From Winogradskyella wandonensis (lineage in GTDB: Bacteria; Bacteroidota; Bacteroidia; Flavobacteriales; Flavobacteriaceae), in contig NZ_SMGI01000001.1 in NCBI RefSeq assembly GCF_004346845.1, positions 558,001 to 622,000 on the forward strand: 64,000 bases of DNA. The letters are read 5' to 3'. The number at the start of each line of letters is the position of its first letter. The stretch's first letter is position 1. The notes under the pieces were generated by a model. That model worked only from the letters and a program-made list of their open reading frames with translations, did not search any database and had not been told where the DNA came from. This document shows, one piece after another, positions 1 through 7,798 of this stretch. A program made the position numbers and the translations under genes.

Positions 1-468
1 TCAGTACCGTTTCAAGATGTAAATAACGCGTCAGATTTGGCACTGGCGTTAAAACCTTTGTTTGGTGATTATGCTACCTATTTTTTGTCTATCGGGTTGT
101 TTTCTGCAGGCATTACCAGTGCAATAACAGCACCTTTGGCTGCTGCCTTTGTTGCCTCTGGATGTTTAGGTTGGGGAAGTGATTTAAAGGCTAAAAGATT
201 TAGAATGGTTTGGATTTTTATCCTGCTATTAGGAGTGGTTTTTTCGTCTTTAGGTTTTAAGTCAATAGAGATTATAAAATTTGCGCAAGTGGCAAATGGT
301 TTGTTGTTGCCAATAATTGCAGGCACGCTAATTTGGATAATGAATAAAAGCAGTATTCTTGGAGATTACAAGAATTCCAAGCTTCAGAATGTATTTGGAT
401 TGCTAATTTTAGCAGTGACAATTTTTTTGGGTGGAAAAACAATTTTAAGCGTATTCAATGTTATCTAA
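1..468 (+). CDS. NRAMP-family divalent metal/H+ symporter, 3' fragment
   Basis: Only the C-terminal part is present; the reading frame is open from base 1. The translated end holds about four hydrophobic helices, including a segment reading GITSAITAPLAAAF that fits the late helices of NRAMP (SLC11) transporters. NRAMP proteins are inner-membrane importers of Mn2+/Fe2+ or related solutes. The gene overlaps the start of pxpA by 11 bases, so the two are translationally coupled. NRAMP-like transporters next to 5-oxoprolinase genes are a known arrangement, which makes a role in 5-oxoproline or metal supply plausible; that is inference. Substrate residues of helix 1 lie outside the window. Confidence 0.8.
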   Translation, partial: SVPFQDVNNASDLALALKPLFGDYATYFLSIGLFSAGITSAITAPLAAAFVASGCLGWGSDLKAKRFRMVWIFILLLGVVFSSLGFKSIEIIKFAQVANGLLLPIIAGTLIWIMNKSSILGDYKNSKLQNVFGLLILAVTIFLGGKTILSVFNVI

Positions 469-1201
469 ATTGCAAATTGATATAAACGCAGATGTCGGTG
501 AAGGTTTGAACAACGAGTCGCTTTTAATGCCGTTTTTGTCATCTTGTAATATCGCTTGTGGAGCCCATGCAGGCGATTTCGATACTATGGTAACAGTCGT
601 GCACCTGGCTAAACGCTATAACGTAAAAATTGGAGCGCATCCTTCTTTTCCTGATAAAATTAATTTTGGACGTAAAGAATTAAATATGACGCCGAAGGAT
701 TTATTTGAAAGTTTAAAATCTCAGATTGAAGACCTACAAATGATACTTGAATCTGAAGGATTAAAAATGCATCATATTAAGCCGCACGGCGCCCTCTATA
801 ATTTGGCTGCAAAAGATAAAATGACAGCCGAAACTGTAGCTGACGTTTTACAACATTTTAATAGGAATTTAAAACTTTATGTCCCTCCAAATTCTGTAAT
901 TTCAGAGGTTGCAAAATCCAAGAATATCCAAGTTATTTTTGAAGGCTTCGCAGACCGAAATTATAACGAGAATTTATCGTTAGTTTCACGTCAAAACCCC
1001 AAGGCTTTAATCACCAGAAAAGAGCATGTATTTGAACATGTTTTTAATATGATTTCGAATCGAAAAGTAAAGGCAGTAAATGGGGTAGAAGTACCCCTTT
1101 TTGTGGAGACAATTTGTGTGCATGGCGATACAGAAAATGTTTCAGAAATTTTGAAGTTTTTACACAAAAAGTTTAAAGAAAATTCCATCATTGTTTTATA
1201 G
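458..1201 (+). CDS. pxpA: 5-oxoprolinase subunit A (LamB/YcsF family)
   Basis: PxpA works with PxpB and PxpC to hydrolyse 5-oxoproline (pyroglutamate) to glutamate using ATP in the cytoplasm. The 247-residue protein has the usual family length. The signature DINADVGEG lies at residues 8-16, CNIACGAHAGD at 30-40, GAHPSFPD at 59-66 and KPHGALYN at 108-115; the conserved Asp, His and Cys residues are all present. It begins inside the preceding transporter gene and is followed 6 bases later by pxpB, so the whole set reads as one operon. Confidence 0.95.
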   Translation: MLSKLQIDINADVGEGLNNESLLMPFLSSCNIACGAHAGDFDTMVTVVHLAKRYNVKIGAHPSFPDKINFGRKELNMTPKDLFESLKSQIEDLQMILESEGLKMHHIKPHGALYNLAAKDKMTAETVADVLQHFNRNLKLYVPPNSVISEVAKSKNIQVIFEGFADRNYNENLSLVSRQNPKALITRKEHVFEHVFNMISNRKVKAVNGVEVPLFVETICVHGDTENVSEILKFLHKKFKENSIIVL

Positions 1202-1207
1202 GTAATT

Positions 1208-1936
1208 TTGAAATTTCAATTAAAATATAGTCGCTTTGGAGAACGCTCAATTCTTATAGAATGGCCATCAAAAATTGATGAAAGTATACTCAGTGATATT
1301 ATAAATTACAAACAATACCTTCAAAATAAATTAGTTAAATTAAAAGTTGAGATAGTTAGCACATACAATTCAATATTAGTAAGTTATAACTTTACTATAG
1401 AAAACATCAATGATAAGATTTCAGACTTAAAAGAGGCGTATTTACAAATAGATACGAGCAAGCAACGCAGCTCTACACTTTGGGAAATTCCGGTTTGCTA
1501 TCATGATGAATTTGGTATTGATTTAGAAAACCTCTCCAGTGCAAAATCACTTTCTAAATCTGAAATTATTTATCTACATTCTCAACAAATATACACCGTT
1601 TATTTTGTAGGTTTTCTGCCTGGCTTTTTGTACTTAGGTGGCCTGGATAAATCCTTACATATAAATCGTAAATCTACACCTCATTTAAACATCAAAAAAG
1701 GTGCTGTTGGTATCGGTGGAAATCAGACTGGAATATATCCTCAAAACAGTCCTGGTGGGTGGCATATTATTGGGCAATCACCAATCGATTTTTTTGACCC
1801 AAAAAGCGATTGTATTTGCTTTGCAAAAGCTGGAGATAAAATAAGATTTAAGGCTATTTCAAAATTCGAATATTTGCGAATTAGTGAAGAGGTAAAGCAG
1901 GGCATTTTTAAACTTAAATCTAGTAGTTATGATTAA
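1208..1936 (+). CDS. pxpB: 5-oxoprolinase subunit B
   Basis: This is the allophanate-hydrolase-subunit-1-like component of the ATP-dependent 5-oxoprolinase. Motifs of the family are visible: GFLPGF at residues 135-140, GAVGIGGNQTGIYP at 165-178 and SPGGWHIIG at 181-189. At 242 residues it is full length. The chosen start is TTG at 1208, because no in-frame ATG precedes the conserved N-terminal strand and the spacing to the pxpA stop is only 6 bases. The 3' end overlaps pxpC by 8 bases. Confidence 0.93.
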   Translation: MKFQLKYSRFGERSILIEWPSKIDESILSDIINYKQYLQNKLVKLKVEIVSTYNSILVSYNFTIENINDKISDLKEAYLQIDTSKQRSSTLWEIPVCYHDEFGIDLENLSSAKSLSKSEIIYLHSQQIYTVYFVGFLPGFLYLGGLDKSLHINRKSTPHLNIKKGAVGIGGNQTGIYPQNSPGGWHIIGQSPIDFFDPKSDCICFAKAGDKIRFKAISKFEYLRISEEVKQGIFKLKSSSYD

Positions 1937-2777
1937 GGTTTTAAAGGCGGGAATCTCATCATCTATCCAAGATTTAGGAAGAACTAGTTTTAGAGAATTT
2001 GGTGTGCCGGTTGCTGGTTCTATGGACTTATATTCTTCAAAATTAGCCAATGCACTTTTAGGAAACGCTGATAGCGATGCTGTATTAGAAATGGCACTTA
2101 TTGGTACAAAACTTCAATTTTTAGTACCTACCCAAATTGCGATTACTGGTGCAAATATGTCACCGACGCTTAACGGACAAGCTATTGCTAACAATCAATT
2201 ATACGCAATCGAAAGTGAAGATATTTTAACTTTTAGCGCTTCAAAAAATGGTTTGCACACCTATTTAGCAGTCAAAGGTGGTTTTAATACAGATGTGCTA
2301 TTAGGTAGCAGAAGTTATTATTCAGGAATTACACCTCAAAGTGTCATTAAAAATGGGGACGTACTAAAGATATACACTTTCAGTACAGAAGGAAATTTCG
2401 AAAAACAATACTCTAAATTAAAGCCATTTAATTTCTCTTCGGAAGTATTAAATGTTTTCTTGGGGCCAGAGTTTAGCTTACTGTCAACTCAGCAAAAGGA
2501 CCAGTTATTTAATTCTTCATTTAAAGTGTCTAATCTTTACAATAGAATGGCTTATCAGTTGTTACCTCAGATAGAAAATGATTTGCCCTCTATCTTAACA
2601 GGACCTGTATTACCTGGTACTGTGCAGTTAACACCTTCTGGAGGTTTGATTGTTTTGATGCGCGATTGTCAAACAACAGGCGGTTATCCCAGAGTGTTGC
2701 AATTATCAGAGTCTTCAATAAACTTATTAGCTCAGAAAAAGGAAAATGATACTGTAGTTTTTAATTTTATCGATTAG
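1929..2777 (+). CDS. pxpC: 5-oxoprolinase subunit C (biotin-dependent carboxyltransferase-like)
   Basis: PxpC is the allophanate-hydrolase-subunit-2-like component of the 5-oxoprolinase complex. The 282-residue protein shows GISSSIQDLGR near its start, GVPVAGSMD at about residues 25-33, and a C-terminal DCQTTGGYPR motif, all conserved in the family. The ATG lies inside the end of pxpB, so translation is coupled. The stop codon overlaps that of the convergent pseudouridine synthase by 3 bases, leaving no room for a separate terminator. Confidence 0.94.
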   Translation: MIKVLKAGISSSIQDLGRTSFREFGVPVAGSMDLYSSKLANALLGNADSDAVLEMALIGTKLQFLVPTQIAITGANMSPTLNGQAIANNQLYAIESEDILTFSASKNGLHTYLAVKGGFNTDVLLGSRSYYSGITPQSVIKNGDVLKIYTFSTEGNFEKQYSKLKPFNFSSEVLNVFLGPEFSLLSTQQKDQLFNSSFKVSNLYNRMAYQLLPQIENDLPSILTGPVLPGTVQLTPSGGLIVLMRDCQTTGGYPRVLQLSESSINLLAQKKENDTVVFNFID

Positions 2778-3469
2778 AGGCAGGCATCCCAAATTGGGTC
2801 TTTTGGAAGCGGAGCAATAATGCTGATGGGTTCTTTTTTTACAGGATGTATAAATTCTAGTTTTCTCGCATGAAGACTAATGCTTTTGTCTTGGTTACTT
2901 CTGTCAAAACCATACTTCAAGTCACCTTTAATTGGGCATCCGATACTGGCTAATTGACAACGTATTTGGTGGTGTCTGCCAGTTTCTAAATTTACTTCTA
3001 AAAGAATATAATTATCTAGGTGTCTTATGGTCTGGTAATGAAGTATGGCTTTTTTACTATTTTCAATTTCCTTTTTATAAGCTGTAGACTTATTGTTTTT
3101 AGGGTTTTTTCGTAACCAGTTCGTTAAAGTATCTTTAGGTTTTGGAGGAACGTTCTTTACCAATGCCCAATAGGTTTTATTCGCTTTTTTCTCTGCGAAC
3201 AATTTATTTAATCTTGGTAACGCTTTACTTGTTTTAGCAAATAATACAATGCCAGTTGTAGGTCTATCTAACCGATGTACAACACCTAAATAGACATTAC
3301 CAGGCTTATTATATTTCTTGGCAATATAGTCTTTTACAACGTCGCTAAGGGGTTTGTCGCCCGTTTTATCACCTTGTACAATATCTCCAGCACGTTTGTT
3401 TACGACGATGATATGGTTGTCTTCGTAGAGAACTTCGAGGTTAGATATATTAGATAATGTCTTCGACAT
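2774..3469 (-). CDS. RluA-family RNA pseudouridine synthase
   Basis: The enzyme isomerises uridine to pseudouridine in rRNA or tRNA. The catalytic motif HRLDRPTTG is at residues 65-73 with Asp68 as nucleophile, followed by GRHHQIRCQL, the second conserved RluA motif. At 231 residues it lacks an N-terminal S4 RNA-binding domain, so it belongs to the short RluA-type proteins rather than RluC/RluD. Its 3' end meets pxpC tail to tail. The target site cannot be told from sequence alone. Confidence 0.9.
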   Translation of the reverse strand: MSKTLSNISNLEVLYEDNHIIVVNKRAGDIVQGDKTGDKPLSDVVKDYIAKKYNKPGNVYLGVVHRLDRPTTGIVLFAKTSKALPRLNKLFAEKKANKTYWALVKNVPPKPKDTLTNWLRKNPKNNKSTAYKKEIENSKKAILHYQTIRHLDNYILLEVNLETGRHHQIRCQLASIGCPIKGDLKYGFDRSNQDKSISLHARKLEFIHPVKKEPISIIAPLPKDPIWDACL

Positions 3470-3470
3470 T

Positions 3471-3908
3471 TTAGATTTCTGGATTGTTAGATTTTTAGAC
3501 CTTAAGAGTTGATTTAAACTTTGAAGTCATTTTAACGATGGCATTTAATTCTTTCAGAAGCGTATTTAATTCTCCATCATTTATAAGTTTTAAATCGAAA
3601 GCAATTAACAATTGTGTTTCGATTTCGTAAGCAGAGCCTAAAGTTATTTGTAAAAATCTTGAAAAATCTTTATTTGATAGTCTAGAGGAACCTTCAGCTA
3701 TGTTTGAAGGAATAGAGACAGCAGCACGCCTAAGTTGATTTGTTAATCCAAATTTTTCAGATTCTGGAAAACTAGGGGTTATTTCATATATGGTAGAGCA
3801 AAATAACCTGCTTTTCTTCCATATTTCTAAATCTTTAAATCTATGCATTCAGAATTAAATGTTCTTTCAGTTATTACTTAAAGGTTTACTTGAGAAATCT
3901 AACAATCC
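3471..3908. repeat. inverted repeats bracketing the four-helix-bundle gene
   Basis: GGATTGTTAGATTT at 3481-3494 is repeated as its exact reverse complement at 3895-3908, a perfect 14-base inverted repeat enclosing the 117-codon gene. The left copy sits in a longer stretch of TTAGATTT-type words starting at 3471, and the right copy is followed by a second AACAATC word. This looks like a unit with defined ends placed between two housekeeping genes. Confidence 0.7.
3495..3848 (-). CDS. four-helix-bundle protein (23S rRNA intervening-sequence/S23 family)
   Basis: The 117-residue protein begins with FKDLEIWKKS and carries LRRAAVSIPSNIAEGSSR (residues about 39-56), the signature of the small four-helix-bundle family first described from 23S rRNA intervening sequences and related to the Avd accessory protein of diversity-generating retroelements. 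Function is unknown for stand-alone members; an RNA-binding role is suspected. It is alone on its unit, without a retroelement reverse transcriptase in the window, and is enclosed by 14-base inverted repeats, which suggests it moves or moved as a small element. Confidence 0.88.
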   Translation of the reverse strand: MHRFKDLEIWKKSRLFCSTIYEITPSFPESEKFGLTNQLRRAAVSIPSNIAEGSSRLSNKDFSRFLQITLGSAYEIETQLLIAFDLKLINDGELNTLLKELNAIVKMTSKFKSTLKV

Positions 3909-3919
3909 AACAATCTTTA

Positions 3920-4738
3920 TTAATACTGCTCCTTTTCATTTGGGAAATCCATCGACTTCACATCTTGGACATATTGGCTAATCGCGGCTGTCATTTCTTC
4001 GTAAAGATTCATATAACGACGTAAAAATCTAGGATTAAACTCGTGTGTCATTCCAATCATATCATGAAGCACTAATACTTGTCCATCCACACCATCACCA
4101 GCACCGATGCCTATTACAGGAATAGAAACGCTTTTAGCAACTTCTTTTGCCAAAGCGGCAGGAATCTTTTCTAAAACGATAGCGAAGCAGCCAGCACGCT
4201 CAAGCATTAGGGCATCTTCTTTTAGTTGAAGCGCTTCTTGTTCTTCCTTGGCTCTTACGGTATACGTCCCAAATTTATAGATGGATTGTGGCGTTAAACC
4301 TAAATGACCCATTACAGGAATACCAGCATTTAGAATTCGTTTTATAGATTCTTTAATTTCTTTACCACCTTCGAGTTTTACGGCGTGACCTCCGGATTCT
4401 TTCATAATTCTAATTGCAGAACGCAACGCCTCTTTCGGGTCACTTTGATAGGTTCCGAAGGGTAAATCAACGACCACTAAAGCACGCTCAATAGCTCTTA
4501 CAACAGATGATGCATGGTAAATCATTTGGTCTAGAGTTATTGGTAACGTCGTTTCGTGACCAGCCATAACATTACTTGCAGAGTCGCCGACCAAAATAAC
4601 ATCAATCCCTGCACCATCTACAATCTTTGCCATGGTATAATCGTAAGCAGTAAGCATAGATATTTTTTCGCCTTTAGACTTCATATCTACCAAAGTCTTT
4701 ACAGTAATTCTTTTATATTCTTTTTTGGCTACAGACAT
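3920..4738 (-). CDS. panB: 3-methyl-2-oxobutanoate hydroxymethyltransferase
   Basis: PanB transfers a hydroxymethyl group from methylenetetrahydrofolate to 2-oxoisovalerate, giving ketopantoate, the first committed step to pantothenate and coenzyme A. The 272-residue protein has [14 protein letters not shown] near residues 28-41, [15 protein letters not shown] (Mg-binding Asp), VKLEGG, and the GHLGLTPQS and [14 protein letters not shown] motifs. Length and motif order match the family. No other pan gene is adjacent. Confidence 0.97.
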   Translation of the reverse strand: MSVAKKEYKRITVKTLVDMKSKGEKISMLTAYDYTMAKIVDGAGIDVILVGDSASNVMAGHETTLPITLDQMIYHASSVVRAIERALVVVDLPFGTYQSDPKEALRSAIRIMKESGGHAVKLEGGKEIKESIKRILNAGIPVMGHLGLTPQSIYKFGTYTVRAKEEQEALQLKEDALMLERAGCFAIVLEKIPAALAKEVAKSVSIPVIGIGAGDGVDGQVLVLHDMIGMTHEFNPRFLRRYMNLYEEMTAAISQYVQDVKSMDFPNEKEQY

Positions 4739-4752
4739 ATGTTGTTTAATAA

Positions 4753-4782
4753 TGTCAGCTTGAGCGCAGTCGAAAGGTCTTT
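4753..4782. repeat. dispersed intergenic repeat, family A copy 1
   Basis: A 23-base stretch at 4760-4782 region, beginning CTTGAGCGCAGTCGAAAGG, is identical to one at 12273-12295, each preceded closely by TGTCA. It lies between panB and the next gene. I recall this word as a frequent intergenic repeat in Flavobacteriaceae, but that rests on memory, not on a search. Confidence 0.7.
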
Positions 4783-4966
4783 TAAAAACTAGGGTTAAAA
4801 GATGAGTTTCAATTCCGTTTAAAGCGACAGTGTTTTTTTAATTTTCTAAGTAGAGGTTTAATCTCTATCTGCTGTAAAAATAATCAGATTTGTTAAACTT
4901 TTGTTTAACTTTAAGATGAAATACCATTTTGAAGGTACTTTGAAATCAAATAAATCAATCTGTATT

Positions 4967-5425
4967 ATGAAAAAACAAATACTCACACTAATAACTCTTA
5001 TGGCTTTTTTGGTTGGCTCTGCCCAAAACTCAGAAGAAGCGGATGTCAAACAGACTATAATTGATTTTTTTGATGCTTTCCATAAACAAGATACTGTAAA
5101 GTTAAAATCAATGGCAAAGGGCAATATAACTATGCAATCAATCTCTGTTACCAAAGAAGGTAAAACACGTTTAGATGAAAACGATTATTACGCTTTTATA
5201 AAAAATATCGCAGGCATACCAAAGGATAAGACCTTTGAAGAAAAGCTCTTAGACTATAAAATTCAAGTAGATGGTAAAATGGCTAATGCTTGGACGCCTT
5301 ACGAGTTTTGGTTTAATGGTAATTTTAGTCACTGCGGTGTTAACTCCTTTCAATTAGTTAAGGAAGACAACGATTGGAAAATTATCTATTTGGTAGACAC
5401 ACGACGACGTCAAGGATGTCAGTAA
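4967..5425 (+). CDS. secreted SnoaL/NTF2-like protein
   Basis: The 152-residue product starts with a signal peptide (MKKQILTLITLMAFLVGSAQ, cleavage expected after SAQ). The mature part has the pattern VKQTIIDFFDAFHKQDTVKLKSMA typical of cone-fold NTF2-like (SnoaL/DUF4440) proteins, and ends with a WKIIYLVDTRR strand. I chose the ATG at 4967 because it begins a clean signal peptide; an ATT/ATG-like extension back to 4901 would add charged residues ahead of it. The ligand or reaction is unknown. Confidence 0.75.
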   Translation: MKKQILTLITLMAFLVGSAQNSEEADVKQTIIDFFDAFHKQDTVKLKSMAKGNITMQSISVTKEGKTRLDENDYYAFIKNIAGIPKDKTFEEKLLDYKIQVDGKMANAWTPYEFWFNGNFSHCGVNSFQLVKEDNDWKIIYLVDTRRRQGCQ

Positions 5426-5463
5426 TAGAAGCTTAGATAAATTAGAAAATACTTCTTCAAACA

Positions 5464-5495
5464 GACAAAAATCTAATTAATCTAAAAATCTAGTG
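5464..5495. repeat. solo AGATTTTTAGATT-type repeat
   Basis: The short gap before sdaA contains AAAAATCTAATTAATCTAAAAATCTAG-like sequence. Read on the minus strand it resembles the repeat arms around 3471-3494 and 3895-3913, but here no gene is enclosed. Confidence 0.45.
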
Positions 5496-5514
5496 GTCTT
5501 ATAATCCTAAAAGA

Positions 5515-6939
5515 TTAACAATCACTAATATTAACCTGAACTGCCAAGCCGCCTTCGCTGGTTTCTTTGTATTTGGTTGTCATATCTTTTGCGGTTTCCC
5601 ACATGGTAGCAATTACTTTGTCTAATGGAATTTTTGCATCTTTTGGGTCGCCATCTAGTGCCATTTCACAGGCATTTATAGCTTTAATGGCGCCCATAGC
5701 ATTACGTTCTATACATGGGATTTGTACGAGGCCTGCAATCGGGTCACAGGTTAATCCTAAATGATGCTCCATAGCAATTTCTGCTGCCATTAAAACTTGC
5801 TCAGGTGTACCGCCCATAAGTTCCGTTAGTGCTCCAGCAGCCATGGCAGAAGATACACCAATTTCGGCTTGGCAACCACCCATTGCTGCAGAAATCGTAG
5901 CGCCTTTTTTAAATAAGCTACCTATTTCTCCAGCAACCAATAAAAACTTTTTAATATCATCAAAATTACCATCGTGGTTTTCAATTACGAGGTAGTACAT
6001 CAATACTGCAGGAATAACACCAGCACTTCCGTTGGTAGGTGCCGTTACAACACGACCTAGTGAGGCATTAACTTCGTTAACTGCTAAAGCAAAACAGGAC
6101 ACCCACTTAAGTATTTGTCTAAATTTTACTTCAGTATTTCTTATGGCTTTAATCCATTCTACAGGATTAGTATAGGCAATGTCACCTTTAAGCTTTTCGT
6201 GAGACTCAAAAGCACGACGCCTTACATTAAGTCCTCCTGGTAAAATACCTTGTGTATGACAACCCACATACATGCTGTCTAACATCACATCCCAGATGGC
6301 TTTTAATTTTTCATCAATTCTATCGAGTGTTCTTAGTGATAATTCGTTTTTTAAAACTAATTGACTTATTGATAAATTCTCTGCGTGACAATAATCTATA
6401 AGCTGAGTGGCTTTTTCAACAGGATATGGGAATAAAGAGAATCTTTCGATTTGGCGTTTGGCGCGTTTTCGTTCTTGTTGAACTATAAATCCGCCACCGA
6501 TAGAGTAATAGGTGTCAGATACTTTTTTACCATTTCTGAGTGTGGCTCTAAACGTTATTCCGTTAGGATGAAATTTTAAAAACTTTCTGTTGAACCTAAT
6601 AGCGCTTTCAAAATCAAAAGGAATTGGTTTTTCTGAATTTAAATGAAGTGTTTTTGAACTTTTAACAATTTCAACCTGATGGCTTATCTCATGTATGGGG
6701 AAAGTTACTGGGTCCGTTCCTAACAACCCCATAATTACGGCAACATCGGTTGCATGACCTTTACCTGTTAATGATAAAGAACCGTAGAGTTCTACAGAAA
6801 TAGAATCTACCATAGTAAATTGCTCTAAACGTTGCAATTTGTCTATCCAAGTATTTGCAGCACGCCATGGCCCTAAAGTGTGAGAGCTTGATGGCCCAAC
6901 ACCAATACTTAGCATATCAAAAACAGAAATACTTTCCAT
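5515..6939 (-). CDS. sdaA: L-serine ammonia-lyase, iron-sulfur type
   Basis: The single-chain enzyme deaminates L-serine to pyruvate and ammonia with a [4Fe-4S] cluster. Family marks are [13 protein letters not shown] near residues 16-28, then the [18 protein letters not shown] and [18 protein letters not shown] motifs that carry the cluster cysteines. Alpha and beta domains are fused, as usual. I start at ATG 6939; a TTG codon lies directly upstream. A TATATTTG -7 box at 6965-6972 on the minus strand fits a short leader. Confidence 0.96.
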   Translation of the reverse strand: MESISVFDMLSIGVGPSSSHTLGPWRAANTWIDKLQRLEQFTMVDSISVELYGSLSLTGKGHATDVAVIMGLLGTDPVTFPIHEISHQVEIVKSSKTLHLNSEKPIPFDFESAIRFNRKFLKFHPNGITFRATLRNGKKVSDTYYSIGGGFIVQQERKRAKRQIERFSLFPYPVEKATQLIDYCHAENLSISQLVLKNELSLRTLDRIDEKLKAIWDVMLDSMYVGCHTQGILPGGLNVRRRAFESHEKLKGDIAYTNPVEWIKAIRNTEVKFRQILKWVSCFALAVNEVNASLGRVVTAPTNGSAGVIPAVLMYYLVIENHDGNFDDIKKFLLVAGEIGSLFKKGATISAAMGGCQAEIGVSSAMAAGALTELMGGTPEQVLMAAEIAMEHHLGLTCDPIAGLVQIPCIERNAMGAIKAINACEMALDGDPKDAKIPLDKVIATMWETAKDMTTKYKETSEGGLAVQVNISDC

Positions 6940-6964
6940 CAACGAAATCGATTTAGTTTCGCGG

Positions 6965-6972
6965 CAAATATA
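6965..6972 (-). promoter_or_regulatory. probable sdaA -7 element TATATTTG
   Basis: On the minus strand TATATTTG matches the Bacteroidota -7 consensus TAnnTTTG and lies about 25 bases ahead of the sdaA start. No clear TTG -33 element is seen at the expected distance. Confidence 0.5.
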
Positions 6973-6984
6973 CAGCTTGTTGTA

Positions 6985-7017
6985 ATAAAAAAAGCCTGAA
7001 TTTTTATTCAGACTTTT
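6985..7017 (-). terminator. rho-independent terminator of the collagen-like lipoprotein gene
   Basis: On the minus strand an AAAGTCTGAAT/ATTCAGGCTTT stem (one G-T pair) with a four-base loop is followed by a run of T, just past the stop at 7038. Confidence 0.75.
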
Positions 7018-7037
7018 AATGTTTCTGTAGTTATTAA

Positions 7038-7550
7038 TTATCGTCTAGGAAAACTTTCAATATTGTATGTCTCTATAACGCTATTAATATCGGAATAATC
7101 TGCACGACCCACATTATTTGCTGGTATTACAACAACTCTAAAAACTTGGTCTTGGGTCCATACATTAGCCAAACCATCTAAATCAGAACCTTCTAAAAAG
7201 AATCTTACATCAAATAGTGTAAAATCAAAATTATACACTAAATCATTACCATCTTCAAAAATTACAGTCTGCGGCATCAAACGCCAAATTTCTGTACCAT
7301 CATCAAGAGTATCCCATAAAATATAAACAAGTGTAATATCTGTTTGTGATACGTCAAAACCATAAGCTTCTACATATTCGTAATTATTCGCAGCGTTAAA
7401 ATCTACCACTATCTCAAAAGATGGAGGAATGGCTATCCCATCGCGTCCATCTTGACCATCAAAGCCATCAAATCCTGGAGGACCTTGCGGACCTTCACAT
7501 GCTGTAAATACTAGAGTAAATGCGGTAATAAGTGTAAGTATACGTTTCAT
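7038..7550 (-). CDS. collagen-like repeat lipoprotein
   Basis: The 170-residue product has a lipoprotein signal (MKRILTLITAFTLVFTAC, lipid Cys at about residue 18). Directly after it come about six Gly-X-Y triplets rich in P and D (GPQGPPGFDGFDGQDGRDG), then a roughly 140-residue globular part with alternating hydrophobic strands. I chose the ATG at 7550 because it gives the lipoprotein signal; a frame extension to 7580 adds ten charged residues. Such short collagen tracts behind a lipid anchor may form trimeric stalks at the cell surface. The globular part is not recognised. Confidence 0.75.
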   Translation of the reverse strand: MKRILTLITAFTLVFTACEGPQGPPGFDGFDGQDGRDGIAIPPSFEIVVDFNAANNYEYVEAYGFDVSQTDITLVYILWDTLDDGTEIWRLMPQTVIFEDGNDLVYNFDFTLFDVRFFLEGSDLDGLANVWTQDQVFRVVVIPANNVGRADYSDINSVIETYNIESFPRR

Positions 7551-7680
7551 AATTTCTAAGGTTTTTCTTAGATGTATCAAATGTCATACCATAAATAAAG
7601 TCGAATATGAAATCGAAGTCGAAATTGGATAATACATTTTTCAAATTTCAAGTTCCGTTTCGAATTCAAATTCACAAATG

Positions 7681-7693
7681 TGACATCATGTCA
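7681..7693. promoter_or_regulatory. 13-base palindrome upstream of dnaK
   Basis: TGACATCATGTCA is a perfect palindrome around one central base, about 105 bases ahead of the dnaK start. It could be an operator; no regulator is known for it here. Confidence 0.35.
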
Positions 7694-7758
7694 TATTTTT
7701 TTCGATGGCATAATCATTGACTTATAGAAATCGAATTATTTAATGAATCACATTACAA

Positions 7759-7776
7759 TTTCTACCGAGGTAGAAA
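7759..7776. promoter_or_regulatory. 18-base palindrome in the dnaK leader
   Basis: TTTCTACCGAGGTAGAAA has two perfect 8-base arms around GA and ends 22 bases before the dnaK ATG. In RNA it could form a hairpin near the ribosome site; in DNA it could bind a dimeric regulator. It shares TTCTAC-N4-GTAGAA with the tandem sites at 13604 and 13632. Confidence 0.5.
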
Positions 7777-7798
7777 CTATTAAAACTATAAACAAATT

